Of a stretch of 64,000 nt of DNA, positions 1 to 9,100 are shown one piece after another. Numbering within the stretch: the first letter of the stretch is position 1; each line of letters begins with the position of its first letter. The translations under genes and the position numbers were made by a program. The DNA comes from Photorhabdus noenieputensis (GTDB lineage: Bacteria; Pseudomonadota; Gammaproteobacteria; Enterobacterales; Enterobacteriaceae): assembly GCF_018448935.1 (NCBI RefSeq), contig NZ_RCWC01000021.1, positions 22,040-86,039 on the forward strand, written 5' to 3'. The notes below the pieces were generated by a model. It searched no databases. It was not told where the DNA came from and worked only from the letters and a program-made list of their open reading frames with translations.

Positions 1-3000
1 TTTGCTGTCTCCGTCTCCGATATGAACCATCACATTATTGTCACCGAAGGCCAGTGATTTAAAACCACCGCTACCCACTTTAATACCGACATTTGATGTT
101 CCCCAATTAAGCGCTGTAAACTCCCCTTCACCCACATTAACCTGAATGTTGCCGGAATAGCTAAGCTGATTATTCGATTTATCGTTGGAGTTAATTTGAA
201 CGGTATTTTCACGTTTCTTTGGCACAGTAAAAGGACGACGATAATCTGCTACTGCCCCTCTTGCCACCGCATCAGCCCCAGAGTATCCCACCCTGGAAAG
301 GGTGATGTCACTTTCAGTAATACCGCGAACAACCCTTTCTGTACTGGTCGTCAATTCACCCTGTTTATTCCATTCGAATACAATTTTGTTATCAGGTAAG
401 TTATTAACCCATTGGTTATTGGCATCACGGGTAAATTTACGGCCTGTTGCATCAATCGCTACTTCGCTACGGCGAGCAGAAACATGACTGCGAATACCTT
501 GCTTATCTAACTCTGTGATAAAGTGCCGGGCAAAACCGTCCCGATTATCATCACTTATCAAAGAACAACCTACGATGCTGATATGGTAAGGTTTACCCGC
601 CGGTTTAAGGTCGTGACTGAACTGCTTTAGCCTCACAGCAAGCTCATCGGCAGTGTAACCACTCAGACGAATGTTATTTTGCTCCGACGTATCACGGCCA
701 TGACCGACAATTTGCCAACGTAACTTGCCGGATAATCTGGCAGAATCGCCATAAACGACACGATATTTACCGTCAGCATCGAGTTGCACAACCACACTGG
801 AATCCGGGTGCTTACCGGCCAGATTAGCGGCGGCTTTGGCAACGACCGGATCATCCTCCATTTGAATAATGACCTGATGACTAAAACGAGTTGTACGCTC
901 ATCGGCTTGTGGTGTGACAGCTACCTGCTCCCATTCCCCTGCATTTTTGTTTTTGATGATGTCACTTGATGACAATTTTTCCAGCGACGTGCTCGCCACA
1001 TCACCATCAACCGGTACTTTAAGTATCAGTCGATTTGCTGCTGGATAAGAGAGGACTTTATCGATATTCGACTGCACAAAGTTGGCAGCCTGATTAAAGT
1101 TATTGCTCTCAACGTCAACCAGAACCTTCTTCGTTTGTTTACCTTGCTTAGCCGTTATTTCCAGGGTGATATCATCTTTTCGGTAATCAACTACACGCCC
1201 AGTGACGTTTGGACCTAAGTTAAATACCTTGCCTTGCTCTTTCAATGCACGCAATACGTAGTTTTGTTCACCATCACGTGACGTTTTCCAAACGCCGTCA
1301 TATCTCGCAATGGTTCCCTCTTCAAACTTATTAAAGTGAATATAAAAGCTTTGGCTTGGCTCTTTACTTGCCTGAAATTTATAACTCGTTATAAACCCTT
1401 TATGAAACATATCCATAAAACGACGGAAATCGTTATAGTTAGCAAACGATTTACCACCATAATTAGGATCATAAAATGACCAAACTGTTTGATTGAGTTT
1501 TTTATGCACTACAACAGACATGGCATGTTCTTCAGACATGAATGATATGTAAATCGACTTTCTCACATGACGCAGCTTATCCATGACGGATTCATAGCCT
1601 TCAACAGAGTAATTCAGTGCATTACTAATATTCGACCCGGCCAATCCATTAGTTTTCAATTTGCCGCCATAGGCAGCATTCGCTTTTTTATAGGCTTCAA
1701 GAGTAGAGTCATCCATAAATTGGCTGTACTGCATCGATAATAAATCTTCAATAACCAGCCCAATATTTTGACGGCGATATTGGGTTAGCAAAGCAGATTC
1801 AATGGCGTTGATATCAGTTTTCTTATTGACTGATTTGTCGTTGTAGGCTTTAACAGTGTCCTTCAACCACATCATATAAGCTTTACCACCCCCTGAGCCA
1901 TGTACTCGTTCTTCCATTAAGTAACGGGCAGATAAAGCAAAACACAATCCTTTCATGAGCTTTTTAGACTCAGCGGTATCTCCTTTCGTCAGAAGAACAC
2001 TGCCAATTTCCGGGATGATTTTACTGATTTTTTCCAACACATTACCATCCTGGCTAAAATGGAATGAATAAGCCTCCAACTCTTTCCCATGCGCGATAAG
2101 ATCAAAAATTTTATTATCAATTTTTTGTAAAACATCTCCTTTTATTGCTCCTCGATGTTGAGAGGATGCTGCCAGTGGATTTTTATCCAACGGAGATTGA
2201 CTATTAATCCGGAGCCGATTAATCATGTTTTCTGCATCTTTCAGTACGGACAGATTTTCTTCTATCAACCCTGCACTAAATCTCCCATCTGCCTGTACGG
2301 CAAACTCAGGTCTAACATGGCTGCTGGTTTCAACCATAGCCGTGGACTGGTAAGCCTCTCCAGACAAACCACTGCCAAGTGCGCCCATTCGCTGTGGCTT
2401 AACATTGTCACTCTGCTTCACGCTCTTCGCATCGGTTTGTGCCTGAACTATTTTATTCTCAGCCACAGCAATGTCCTGTCTGCCTCGATTCTCCGCCTCC
2501 TGATAAGCAACGTTAGCATCATTTTTGGCTTTTTCTGCTCGCTGTTGTTGTAACAGTGCCTCTTTCTTTCTCAATTTTGCTTTTTCATAAGCGTCTATTA
2601 CATCTTGTTGCACACCAATACGATGCTGCTCACTTTTCGCTACACCTGCCTCTGATTGGGCAATCGCTTTTTTTACTTTCTGTTGGTTACTGGTCACATT
2701 TTGCTGAACATTAACTAACTCTTTCTGTGCGGTAGATTCAGTGTGCTCCCATTTACGTTGAACATTGTTCAATAATCCGGTAGCAAATTGCTTACGCCAT
2801 TGGGTGCCTGATTTACCGTGGTAATTATCAGAGTCATTCAGTGCATCCAGACCTTGAGTCATGGAGAGCAGTTCATCTGTTACTGCTTGTGATTCTTCTT
2901 TTATCGCGTCACGCTGCGCTTGCCCATTGGTGTTTAGCGCAGCCTGATCCGTTGATTCCAATTGAGACCGTGCACCTGCAATTGCTGCCAGTTGCTTCTC

Positions 3001-6000
3001 TTTTTCTTGTTCTAAGATACAGCGATCTTCTTCGGCTTTATCTTTATCGTTTAACGCATTTTGCGCCGCTTTATCCTGTTTTGCGTGTTCGATAACATCC
3101 TTGGCTGGTCGTGAGATCTCAGATTTCGCAACAATATTATCGAGAACATAACCTACGCCATCATTTAAACCTGTGCCTTTAAATTCAATTCGGTTACTAC
3201 CCGTTTTTGCTATCAGCTCCAGCGTTTTGTTTTGCCATCCAGCGACATCTCCAGAAGTTGAGAATACCCGTTCACCGTTCCAGAAAACATCCATGCCGTT
3301 GTTGGTAAGATAAGCATTATGACGATTGGCAAAATCAAAACTCAGTGAAATAATTTCCCCCTCGAACAAGTTTTGTAGATCCTGATAAATCGTAGTGTTT
3401 CCATCCACATCAAGTTCACTGACTCGTTCTCCATATCTCTCTTTATCAAGACCATAAGCACCGGCTGAGTGATAGGCTTCAATACCATTAGTTGCCAGCC
3501 AGCCGTAATTACCTTGTTCAAAATTACCATTGATGATCAGATTGGCTTCCTGTTCCGGATCATTGCTTTCGTTAATATTCAATGAATTATGGATATTTTC
3601 GAGCTCAAGCGTTTCGACCGCTGTTACAGAACCACTCAGACGACGGCTTAAATCTGAACTTACCGGAACAATTTCATCCATCTTAAAACCATCAATAGCA
3701 GAAACTTCGGCTAAATTAATTGCCCCTCTGCCTTTGTGCATCCCAGACGTATTAGCCTCAGCACCTTGAACCAGATAGTTGATCGCCTGACTGCCCCCTA
3801 CACCTAACGCTGTCTGTCTAATATGTTCAAAGAAGGAAGCGAGTTTGTTGCTTTGCGTATTGCTTTCTGCAACGGAGAAACTATAGAAATCACCATTACC
3901 AATCTTAATCGCCACATTATTGTGTGCATAAGAGGCATTCATCCCCAGACCATCACCAACATGAATATTGGCGTTATTTTTACCTTTCATCACCGCAATA
4001 TTCAGGCCATTTCCAACCTTAGTATTAACATTGGCATTACCCCATGCCACGTTAACGGAAACACCCTCACCCACTTTGGTATTCACATTCAGGTCACCAT
4101 GCGTCGCCGTTACATTTAAGCCATTTCCCACAGTGGTGGTGATATTCGCTTTGCCTTTTGCCGCGGTAACCTGCATGCCATCACCCACTTTGGTGACAAT
4201 ATTTCCTTCACTCCACAAGCCATTAAAGCTGTCACCGTTACCCACCTGAGTCACAATGTTAGCCTCACCTTTGGCAAGCACCACATTGCGCCCATCACCG
4301 ACCTTGGTAATGACGTTAGCTTTACCCCAAGCGCCAGTGTAATCATTACCATGACCAACATGAGTGATAATATTGGCGTCACCCTGAACGATCGTCACTT
4401 CTTGTCCATCACCCACTTTGGTTATGATGTTCGCTCTACCTTTCGCGAAGTTATAACGGTCACCATGCCCCTTTTGCGTCAGGATATTGGCCTCCCCCCA
4501 AACCGCATTAATACCGGTACCATTCCCCACTTTGGTAATGATATTGGCTTTACCTTTAGCAAATCCTACCGTTGTACCATGACCAACATGGGTCATAACA
4601 TTCCCCACATTCGACACCAGCAAGCCGACGGTCGTCCCCTCCCCAACTTTGGTCAGAATATTGCTTTCACCAAGCAGTACGCCAGCGGTCATCGAGTTGC
4701 CTATATGAGTAATAACGTTAGCTTTCGCCCCTGCAACAACCCCCATAAAATCATTACCGGTTTTGGTGACAATATTTGCTTCTCCTAGCGCCAAAACACC
4801 GGTTAAGCCATTGCCGACATGGGTCATGATATTGGCCTGACCAAACATTGCCGCCAACGTTGTACCATCACCGATTTTAGTCATCACGTTCAGCTCACCG
4901 GCAAACAAGCCAATGCTGGGGCCATTACCCACATGGGAATAGATATTAGCTTCACCCACCATCAAGGCAGTTGTCAGATCATTACCGATCTTGGTCAACA
5001 CATTGGCACCACCGATCATGGCAGCAAAGGTATTGCCATCTCCCATATGGGTAAAGATATTGGCACCACCAATCATTGCGGCCAACGTCATACCATTACC
5101 CACTTTAGTCGCAACATTGCCTTTTGCCAGCATCAGGGCAACACTTCCCCCATCACCAATGTGGGTAAATACGTCGCCTGCGGCTATCATCAGCGCCAAC
5201 GCATCACCATCACCCACTTTAGTAAAGATGTTTACTGCGCCCCCCATCAACGCCCATACATCACCGTGACCAACATGAGTAAAGAGGTTACCTGCACCGA
5301 TCATGGCTGCAATCGCAGCGCCATCCCCAACTCTAGTAAAGATATTGCCTGCTGCCCCCATCATCCCCAAAGTCCGACCACCACCGACATGGGTAAGTAC
5401 ATTACCTATACCAAACAGAGTGCCAGTAGTATCGCCATCTCCAATTTTGGTCAAGATATTGGCACCACCGAGCATCACACCTGTCGTATTCCCGTTACCA
5501 ATGTGGGTCAGAATGTTTGCACCACCGCCCATCACTGCCAACACATCGCCCCGCCCTTTCTTGGAAAGAACATTAGCGCCACCCAACGCAACCGCCCTGG
5601 TATTCGACATTTCAGCATCATCACTGATATGCGTAATAATGTTAGCCCCACCGAGCATACCGGAAACCAAATCACCGGCACCGAGCTTAGTCAGCACATT
5701 GGCACCGCCCACTAATGCCGAGGAGACATTGCCATTTCCTTTTTGAGTCATGACATTAAAGCCCCCCGCACCTAACCAGCTCGCTCTACCATTGCCTATC
5801 TGCGTGTGCGTGTTGTAGCCACCTAACATGAAAATCTGGCTGTTGCCATTACCTCTGTGGATTGAAATATTGCCAACCGCCAGAAGATGAGCCAAATATT
5901 GTCCATCTCCGATACGGACGAAAACATTTATCGCACCACCAGCGTGAATATCCATATCTCCACGCTGACTTTGATGAACAACGACATTTGCCAGACCTGT

Positions 6001-7866
6001 GCCACGAAATGTCAACTTGCCCTCTTCCCCCTTTTTCACAATGACGTTCGCGGCACCCGCGCCTTCAAAATTGACATTGCCATAGGTGACACTGGAGGTA
6101 ATAACATTTCCGCCGCCAGCGCCATTGAATTGAATATCACCGGAGCTGTCACCACTGTTAGTAGATGAGTTCACCAGTGCTTGCTGACGGTATTCTTCGG
6201 TATGTGCTAACCGATCAGAACCACACCGCATCGTTGCATTAAGGCTATATTGAAGCTGACTTAACACGCAGCTACCAGCACTCACCGAGTAGTAACCGTT
6301 TGCGGATGAAATATCTTCATCAGCTAGATTACTGGTATGATCACCCACTTTGCACCACGCATTGACAAGGTATTTGAGTTCCTGCGTGATAGGATCATTT
6401 CCCAGTTCAACCACCACCACTCTCGTGTACGATTCCAAATATTTAGCATACACATAAGTATTCGGTTGACGTTTCGATCTCACCGCGGAAACATCAAACT
6501 TCTGACAATTGGAAAAGATCGTATGCCCTCCCATCTTTGCATCAGAGAGGGTGATATCTTCCGCTTTGATCGTGGTCCCACTCGCATAAATAATCCACTC
6601 GTTTTCAGATACCCCCTCTTCAACGGCATGAATAGTCACCGGCTGATGATGTTCAATCATTAAATTAAAAAGACGATAAGCATCATTGATGTTGATATTG
6701 ACAAATCCATTACCGGAAGAGATCTCCGTTGAAGCGAGACCATTAAGGTGATTACCCTCCTTATACCAGGAAGTGGCGTAATAATTGAGCTTACCGGTTT
6801 CGGGATCATTTTGGAGCTGAATTTTGCTGATTTTTGTATACATTTCGTCAGCAAAGGCAAAAAGATAAGTATCAGATTCAGCAGTTGATTTAATACCTGT
6901 CACTTGTCGGGCTTCTTGAATCCAGGTTCCGCCCATTGTTGCTGTCGTTAATACAATATCTTTAGCCTTTGAATATTCCAGCGCCTCATCACGAAAACTG
7001 TTATTCACACCGATTCTTGATATTTGGTTGTAGGCTCCGGCACCGGAGAAATTGATATTACCATGTGCAATATTAGAGTAAATTCTGTTATAACCACCGA
7101 CACCTTCGAAAGAAATATCACCACGGGTTTGTACGTAAACATCTTCCTTTTGGCGAATACGTTTAATTCGGTTCGATGCCCCGGCACCAATCAAGGTAAT
7201 ATCACCTTCTTTACCTTTACGTACAATGTGATTATCAACCCCGGCACCTTCGAAAACAATATTACCGAACTCTGTCCGCGAGCTAATACTATTTGCCGCA
7301 CCTGCACCATTAAATGTGACATCGCCACGGCTTCCGTTGTAATTGTCATACCAGGTGCGGTCAATTTTATTACCCGCTCCAGCACCATCAAAGAATAAAT
7401 TGCCCTGATTAGTTCCGTGCCATAATTTATTGTAGCCGCCAGAGCCATTGAAGCTCATATCACCCGTTAGACCGTCACGGTTCATTTCGTTATAAATAGC
7501 CGCACCGGTAAAGTCCAAATCACCGTGATGACCTGTGTGATCCATAACAACGCTACCCGCAGCGCCAGAAAATGAAACATTACCATCACCATTTTTATCA
7601 ATATCAGCGTAACCCGCACCACCTTTTACTGTCAGATTACCTGTGGAATCCTCAACAGATAAATATGCCGCACCACCGACAACCGTGTCATTACCTGTGC
7701 CGGTATAGACTTTGGCAGCAATCGATCCCAACGTAATATGATCATTTCCTCCACGGGCATAAATGTAGCCACCAAATCCAATGGCATCAATGTCATTATC
7801 ATTGTCATCAGCGAAATAATTCCCGGTAAAAAAATATTCCGCACTCCTGCTTGATGATTTCCCCAT
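1..7866 (-). CDS. MARTX/RtxA-like giant toxin, copy 1 (3' end beyond window)
   Basis: The frame is open from an ATG at 7866 to the left edge (2622 codons seen). The start is preceded by AAGGGA about 7 nt upstream and matches the N-terminus of the second toxin at 44559. Order: glycine-rich 20-residue N-terminal repeats; a non-repeat block; 19-residue GNANI.TKVG-type repeats (about residues 650-1340); a jelly-roll-like segment (about 1440-1582) starting with an NGNFE motif; a long helical coiled-coil stretch (about 1590-1870); a C58/YopT-like cysteine protease with Cys1975 (KGLCFAL), His2114 (EEHAMS) and Asp2133 (FYDPNYGG); then the autoprocessing C80 protease with His2389 (VGHGRD) and Cys2434 (VGCSL). 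MARTX toxins are known to insert into a target cell membrane, release cargo after inositol-phosphate activation of the C80 protease, and deliver effectors to the cytosol. The cargo assignment here is by motif only. No rtxC or type I secretion genes are near. Its C-terminal RTX part should lie beyond the edge. Confidence 0.88.
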   Translation of the reverse strand, partial: MGKSSSRSAEYFFTGNYFADDNDNDIDAIGFGGYIYARGGNDHITLGSIAAKVYTGTGNDTVVGGAAYLSVEDSTGNLTVKGGAGYADIDKNGDGNVSFSGAAGSVVMDHTGHHGDLDFTGAAIYNEMNRDGLTGDMSFNGSGGYNKLWHGTNQGNLFFDGAGAGNKIDRTWYDNYNGSRGDVTFNGAGAANSISSRTEFGNIVFEGAGVDNHIVRKGKEGDITLIGAGASNRIKRIRQKEDVYVQTRGDISFEGVGGYNRIYSNIAHGNINFSGAGAYNQISRIGVNNSFRDEALEYSKAKDIVLTTATMGGTWIQEARQVTGIKSTAESDTYLFAFADEMYTKISKIQLQNDPETGKLNYYATSWYKEGNHLNGLASTEISSGNGFVNININDAYRLFNLMIEHHQPVTIHAVEEGVSENEWIIYASGTTIKAEDITLSDAKMGGHTIFSNCQKFDVSAVRSKRQPNTYVYAKYLESYTRVVVVELGNDPITQELKYLVNAWCKVGDHTSNLADEDISSANGYYSVSAGSCVLSQLQYSLNATMRCGSDRLAHTEEYRQQALVNSSTNSGDSSGDIQFNGAGGGNVITSSVTYGNVNFEGAGAANVIVKKGEEGKLTFRGTGLANVVVHQSQRGDMDIHAGGAINVFVRIGDGQYLAHLLAVGNISIHRGNGNSQIFMLGGYNTHTQIGNGRASWLGAGGFNVMTQKGNGNVSSALVGGANVLTKLGAGDLVSGMLGGANIITHISDDAEMSNTRAVALGGANVLSKKGRGDVLAVMGGGANILTHIGNGNTTGVMLGGANILTKIGDGDTTGTLFGIGNVLTHVGGGRTLGMMGAAGNIFTRVGDGAAIAAMIGAGNLFTHVGHGDVWALMGGAVNIFTKVGDGDALALMIAAGDVFTHIGDGGSVALMLAKGNVATKVGNGMTLAAMIGGANIFTHMGDGNTFAAMIGGANVLTKIGNDLTTALMVGEANIYSHVGNGPSIGLFAGELNVMTKIGDGTTLAAMFGQANIMTHVGNGLTGVLALGEANIVTKTGNDFMGVVAGAKANVITHIGNSMTAGVLLGESNILTKVGEGTTVGLLVSNVGNVMTHVGHGTTVGFAKGKANIITKVGNGTGINAVWGEANILTQKGHGDRYNFAKGRANIITKVGDGQEVTIVQGDANIITHVGHGNDYTGAWGKANVITKVGDGRNVVLAKGEANIVTQVGNGDSFNGLWSEGNIVTKVGDGMQVTAAKGKANITTTVGNGLNVTATHGDLNVNTKVGEGVSVNVAWGNANVNTKVGNGLNIAVMKGKNNANIHVGDGLGMNASYAHNNVAIKIGNGDFYSFSVAESNTQSNKLASFFEHIRQTALGVGGSQAINYLVQGAEANTSGMHKGRGAINLAEVSAIDGFKMDEIVPVSSDLSRRLSGSVTAVETLELENIHNSLNINESNDPEQEANLIINGNFEQGNYGWLATNGIEAYHSAGAYGLDKERYGERVSELDVDGNTTIYQDLQNLFEGEIISLSFDFANRHNAYLTNNGMDVFWNGERVFSTSGDVAGWQNKTLELIAKTGSNRIEFKGTGLNDGVGYVLDNIVAKSEISRPAKDVIEHAKQDKAAQNALNDKDKAEEDRCILEQEKEKQLAAIAGARSQLESTDQAALNTNGQAQRDAIKEESQAVTDELLSMTQGLDALNDSDNYHGKSGTQWRKQFATGLLNNVQRKWEHTESTAQKELVNVQQNVTSNQQKVKKAIAQSEAGVAKSEQHRIGVQQDVIDAYEKAKLRKKEALLQQQRAEKAKNDANVAYQEAENRGRQDIAVAENKIVQAQTDAKSVKQSDNVKPQRMGALGSGLSGEAYQSTAMVETSSHVRPEFAVQADGRFSAGLIEENLSVLKDAENMINRLRINSQSPLDKNPLAASSQHRGAIKGDVLQKIDNKIFDLIAHGKELEAYSFHFSQDGNVLEKISKIIPEIGSVLLTKGDTAESKKLMKGLCFALSARYLMEERVHGSGGGKAYMMWLKDTVKAYNDKSVNKKTDINAIESALLTQYRRQNIGLVIEDLLSMQYSQFMDDSTLEAYKKANAAYGGKLKTNGLAGSNISNALNYSVEGYESVMDKLRHVRKSIYISFMSEEHAMSVVVHKKLNQTVWSFYDPNYGGKSFANYNDFRRFMDMFHKGFITSYKFQASKEPSQSFYIHFNKFEEGTIARYDGVWKTSRDGEQNYVLRALKEQGKVFNLGPNVTGRVVDYRKDDITLEITAKQGKQTKKVLVDVESNNFNQAANFVQSNIDKVLSYPAANRLILKVPVDGDVASTSLEKLSSSDIIKNKNAGEWEQVAVTPQADERTTRFSHQVIIQMEDDPVVAKAAANLAGKHPDSSVVVQLDADGKYRVVYGDSARLSGKLRWQIVGHGRDTSEQNNIRLSGYTADELAVRLKQFSHDLKPAGKPYHISIVGCSLISDDNRDGFARHFITELDKQGIRSHVSARRSEVAIDATGRKFTRDANNQWVNNLPDNKIVFEWNKQGELTTSTERVVRGITESDITLSRVGYSGADAVARGAVADYRRPFTVPKKRENTVQINSNDKSNNQLSYSGNIQVNVGEGEFTALNWGTSNVGIKVGSGGFKSLAFGDNNVMVHIGDGDSK
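3850..5930 (-). repeat. 19-residue MARTX central repeats, copy 1
   Basis: About 36 back-to-back 57-nt coding units lie inside the first toxin, each encoding a variant of GxANIxTxVGxG. Units alternate between a TKVG and a THVG (or TQVG) form, giving a 38-residue superperiod. Such repeats are known in the N-terminal arm of MARTX toxins and are thought to act at the target membrane. They create long open frames on the plus strand that are not genes. Confidence 0.85.
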
Positions 7867-7885
7867 AAACAATCCCTTAATTTAA

Positions 7886-8012
7886 TATACCCTATGGATT
7901 TCAAGATGCATCGCGACGGCAAGGGAGTGAATCCCCGGGAGCATAGAAAACTATGTGACCGGGGTGAGCGAGTGCAGCCAACAAAGAGGCAACTTGAAAG
8001 ATAACGGGTATA
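7886..8012. repeat. ERIC element (127 bp), upstream of toxin copy 1
   Basis: This is a 127-bp imperfect palindrome containing the ERIC core (GTGAATCCCCGGGAGC and, on the other arm, GTGACCGGGGTGAGCG) with the outer ends TATACCC and GGGTATA. It ends only about 20 nt upstream of the MARTX start codon, so it sits in the 5' untranslated region or promoter. The second toxin gene lacks it. A near-identical copy is at 8966-9092. Confidence 0.93.
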
Positions 8013-8699
8013 GAAGTTAAAACCGTACTCGACGGATATAATGGTTAGGTTGAACATCTCATTTTTTTGACAATACAAATCCTTTAGCCTTTCCATGATA
8101 AAAAGAGACTTAAAAACAAATTGTTAGCAACGTTAAAGCGGTGATCACAGGATATGACCATTTAGAAAAAACAGATATTCCGGTTCAACGATTAAGCTTT
8201 ATTTAAAATACTCAATGCAGGAAAATACTACTCCACCACTATTTTATTCATCCTGTTTATTCATCCGGCAATTTTATTCTTATCACACGGAATATAAGGT
8301 AAGCAGCTTCCCTGCCGACATGTAGATTAGAGAGAATTTGTATGAATCTTTTAGACATACTTTTACTCAAAAGACAATTTATTCATAAAAAGCACACAAT
8401 AAAACTTTAAAATCAGAAAATACCTAAACTGATGTATAGACAAATATTTTCAAATAAACCTATCAAATAAAACAAAATTCAAAATCAATATTTAACCCAG
8501 AAAACCTATTTCTTTCGCATAAGATATAACGTTTCACTAATTATGATCAATTATTTATTTTTTCTTTATTAAAATACCAAAAATATATTTTCACGAATAA
8601 TATTAATTTCACAAATATAATATATATTTAAAATAATAATCATTTGAAATAATTAATATCGATTCTATTTAATGTAAACCTGCCATCTATCCTGACGTT
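8013..8699. other. AT-rich intergenic region, no gene seen
   Basis: I see no convincing coding sequence here. It lies upstream of toxin copy 1 and presumably holds that gene's promoter, but I could not pick a specific promoter. The stretch from about 8380 to 8670 is exceptionally AT-rich, as is common for H-NS-silenced islands (inference). Confidence 0.6.
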
Positions 8700-8731
8700 A
8701 AAAAAATGCCCAGTTCACATTAAACTGGGCA
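8700..8731 (-). terminator. Rho-independent terminator
   Basis: A 9-bp perfect stem (TGCCCAGTT at 8707-8715 with AACTGGGCA at 8723-8731) and 7-nt loop are followed, on the minus strand, by a run of seven T (8706-8700). It would end minus-strand transcripts from the antitoxin fragment or read-through from the NRPS before they enter the toxin promoter region. Confidence 0.8.
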
Positions 8732-8850
8732 TTAATGTCCATGCTTCATGCTTATTTCCGCCAAAAAGTTGTACTACGGCATCAAACACACGAATCAATC
8801 GTGCAACACGCTCACTCTCTTCGGCAGAAAGAACGAAGAATGGGATGAGT
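8715..8850 (-). pseudogene. Fragment of Xre/MbcA/ParS-type (DUF2384) antitoxin gene
   Basis: The minus strand encodes about 38 residues containing LSAEESERVARL and VFDAVVQLFGG, ending with a TGA at 8715. This resembles the start of the toxin-binding domain (DUF2384) of antitoxins paired with RES toxins. There is no upstream DNA-binding part: an in-frame TGA lies just before the fragment. The normal C-terminal part (the conserved proline/leucine segment) is also missing. No RES-domain toxin is nearby. I read it as a relic of a toxin-antitoxin module. The match is from memory of the family and short, so confidence is moderate. Confidence 0.5.
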
Positions 8851-8914
8851 CATATCATCAGATGGCTTCATAAATCGCCGTTCAAGACAGATAAAAACAT
8901 TTTTTCAATACACA

Positions 8915-8947
8915 GAAAAAATCCGACAAATACCATTATGTCGGATT
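8915..8947 (-). terminator. Rho-independent terminator downstream of the NRPS
   Basis: The stem AATCCGACA (8920-8928) pairs with TGTCGGATT (8939-8947) across a 10-nt loop and is followed on the minus strand by six T (8920-8915, the first shared with the stem). It lies about 150 nt beyond the NRPS stop codon, with an ERIC element in between, and is the likely end of the NRPS transcript. Confidence 0.8.
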
Positions 8948-8965
8948 ATCACGTGGAAACAGATC

Positions 8966-9092
8966 TATATCCTATGGATTTCAAGATGCGTCGCGACGGC
9001 AAGGGAATGAATCCCCGGGAGCATAGAGAACTATGTGACCGGGGTGAGCGAGTGCAGCCAACAAAGAGGCAACTTGAAAGATGACGGGTATA
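8966..9092. repeat. ERIC element (127 bp), downstream of NRPS
   Basis: The same 127-bp element as at 7886-8012, with only a handful of differences and the same orientation. It lies 8 nt beyond the NRPS stop codon (9101), so it would be transcribed as a large hairpin in the 3' untranslated region of the NRPS mRNA. Confidence 0.93.
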
Positions 9093-9100
9093 TTAAACCC

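Noticed and set aside
3823..5746. Long plus-strand open frames opposite the first toxin's repeats (up to 298 codons)
   Set aside because: They are antisense to an intact repeat-coding gene; the regular 57-nt period keeps other frames free of stops. The same shadows occur opposite the second toxin at 40549-42502.
7632..8096. 154-codon minus-strand frame across the first toxin start
   Set aside because: It overlaps the toxin start in another frame and runs through the ERIC element; the toxin frame is supported by homology and a ribosome binding site.
8845..9084. 79-codon plus-strand frame downstream of the NRPS
   Set aside because: Most of it is the ERIC element read in one frame, and the rest is a terminator and the antisense of the antitoxin relic.
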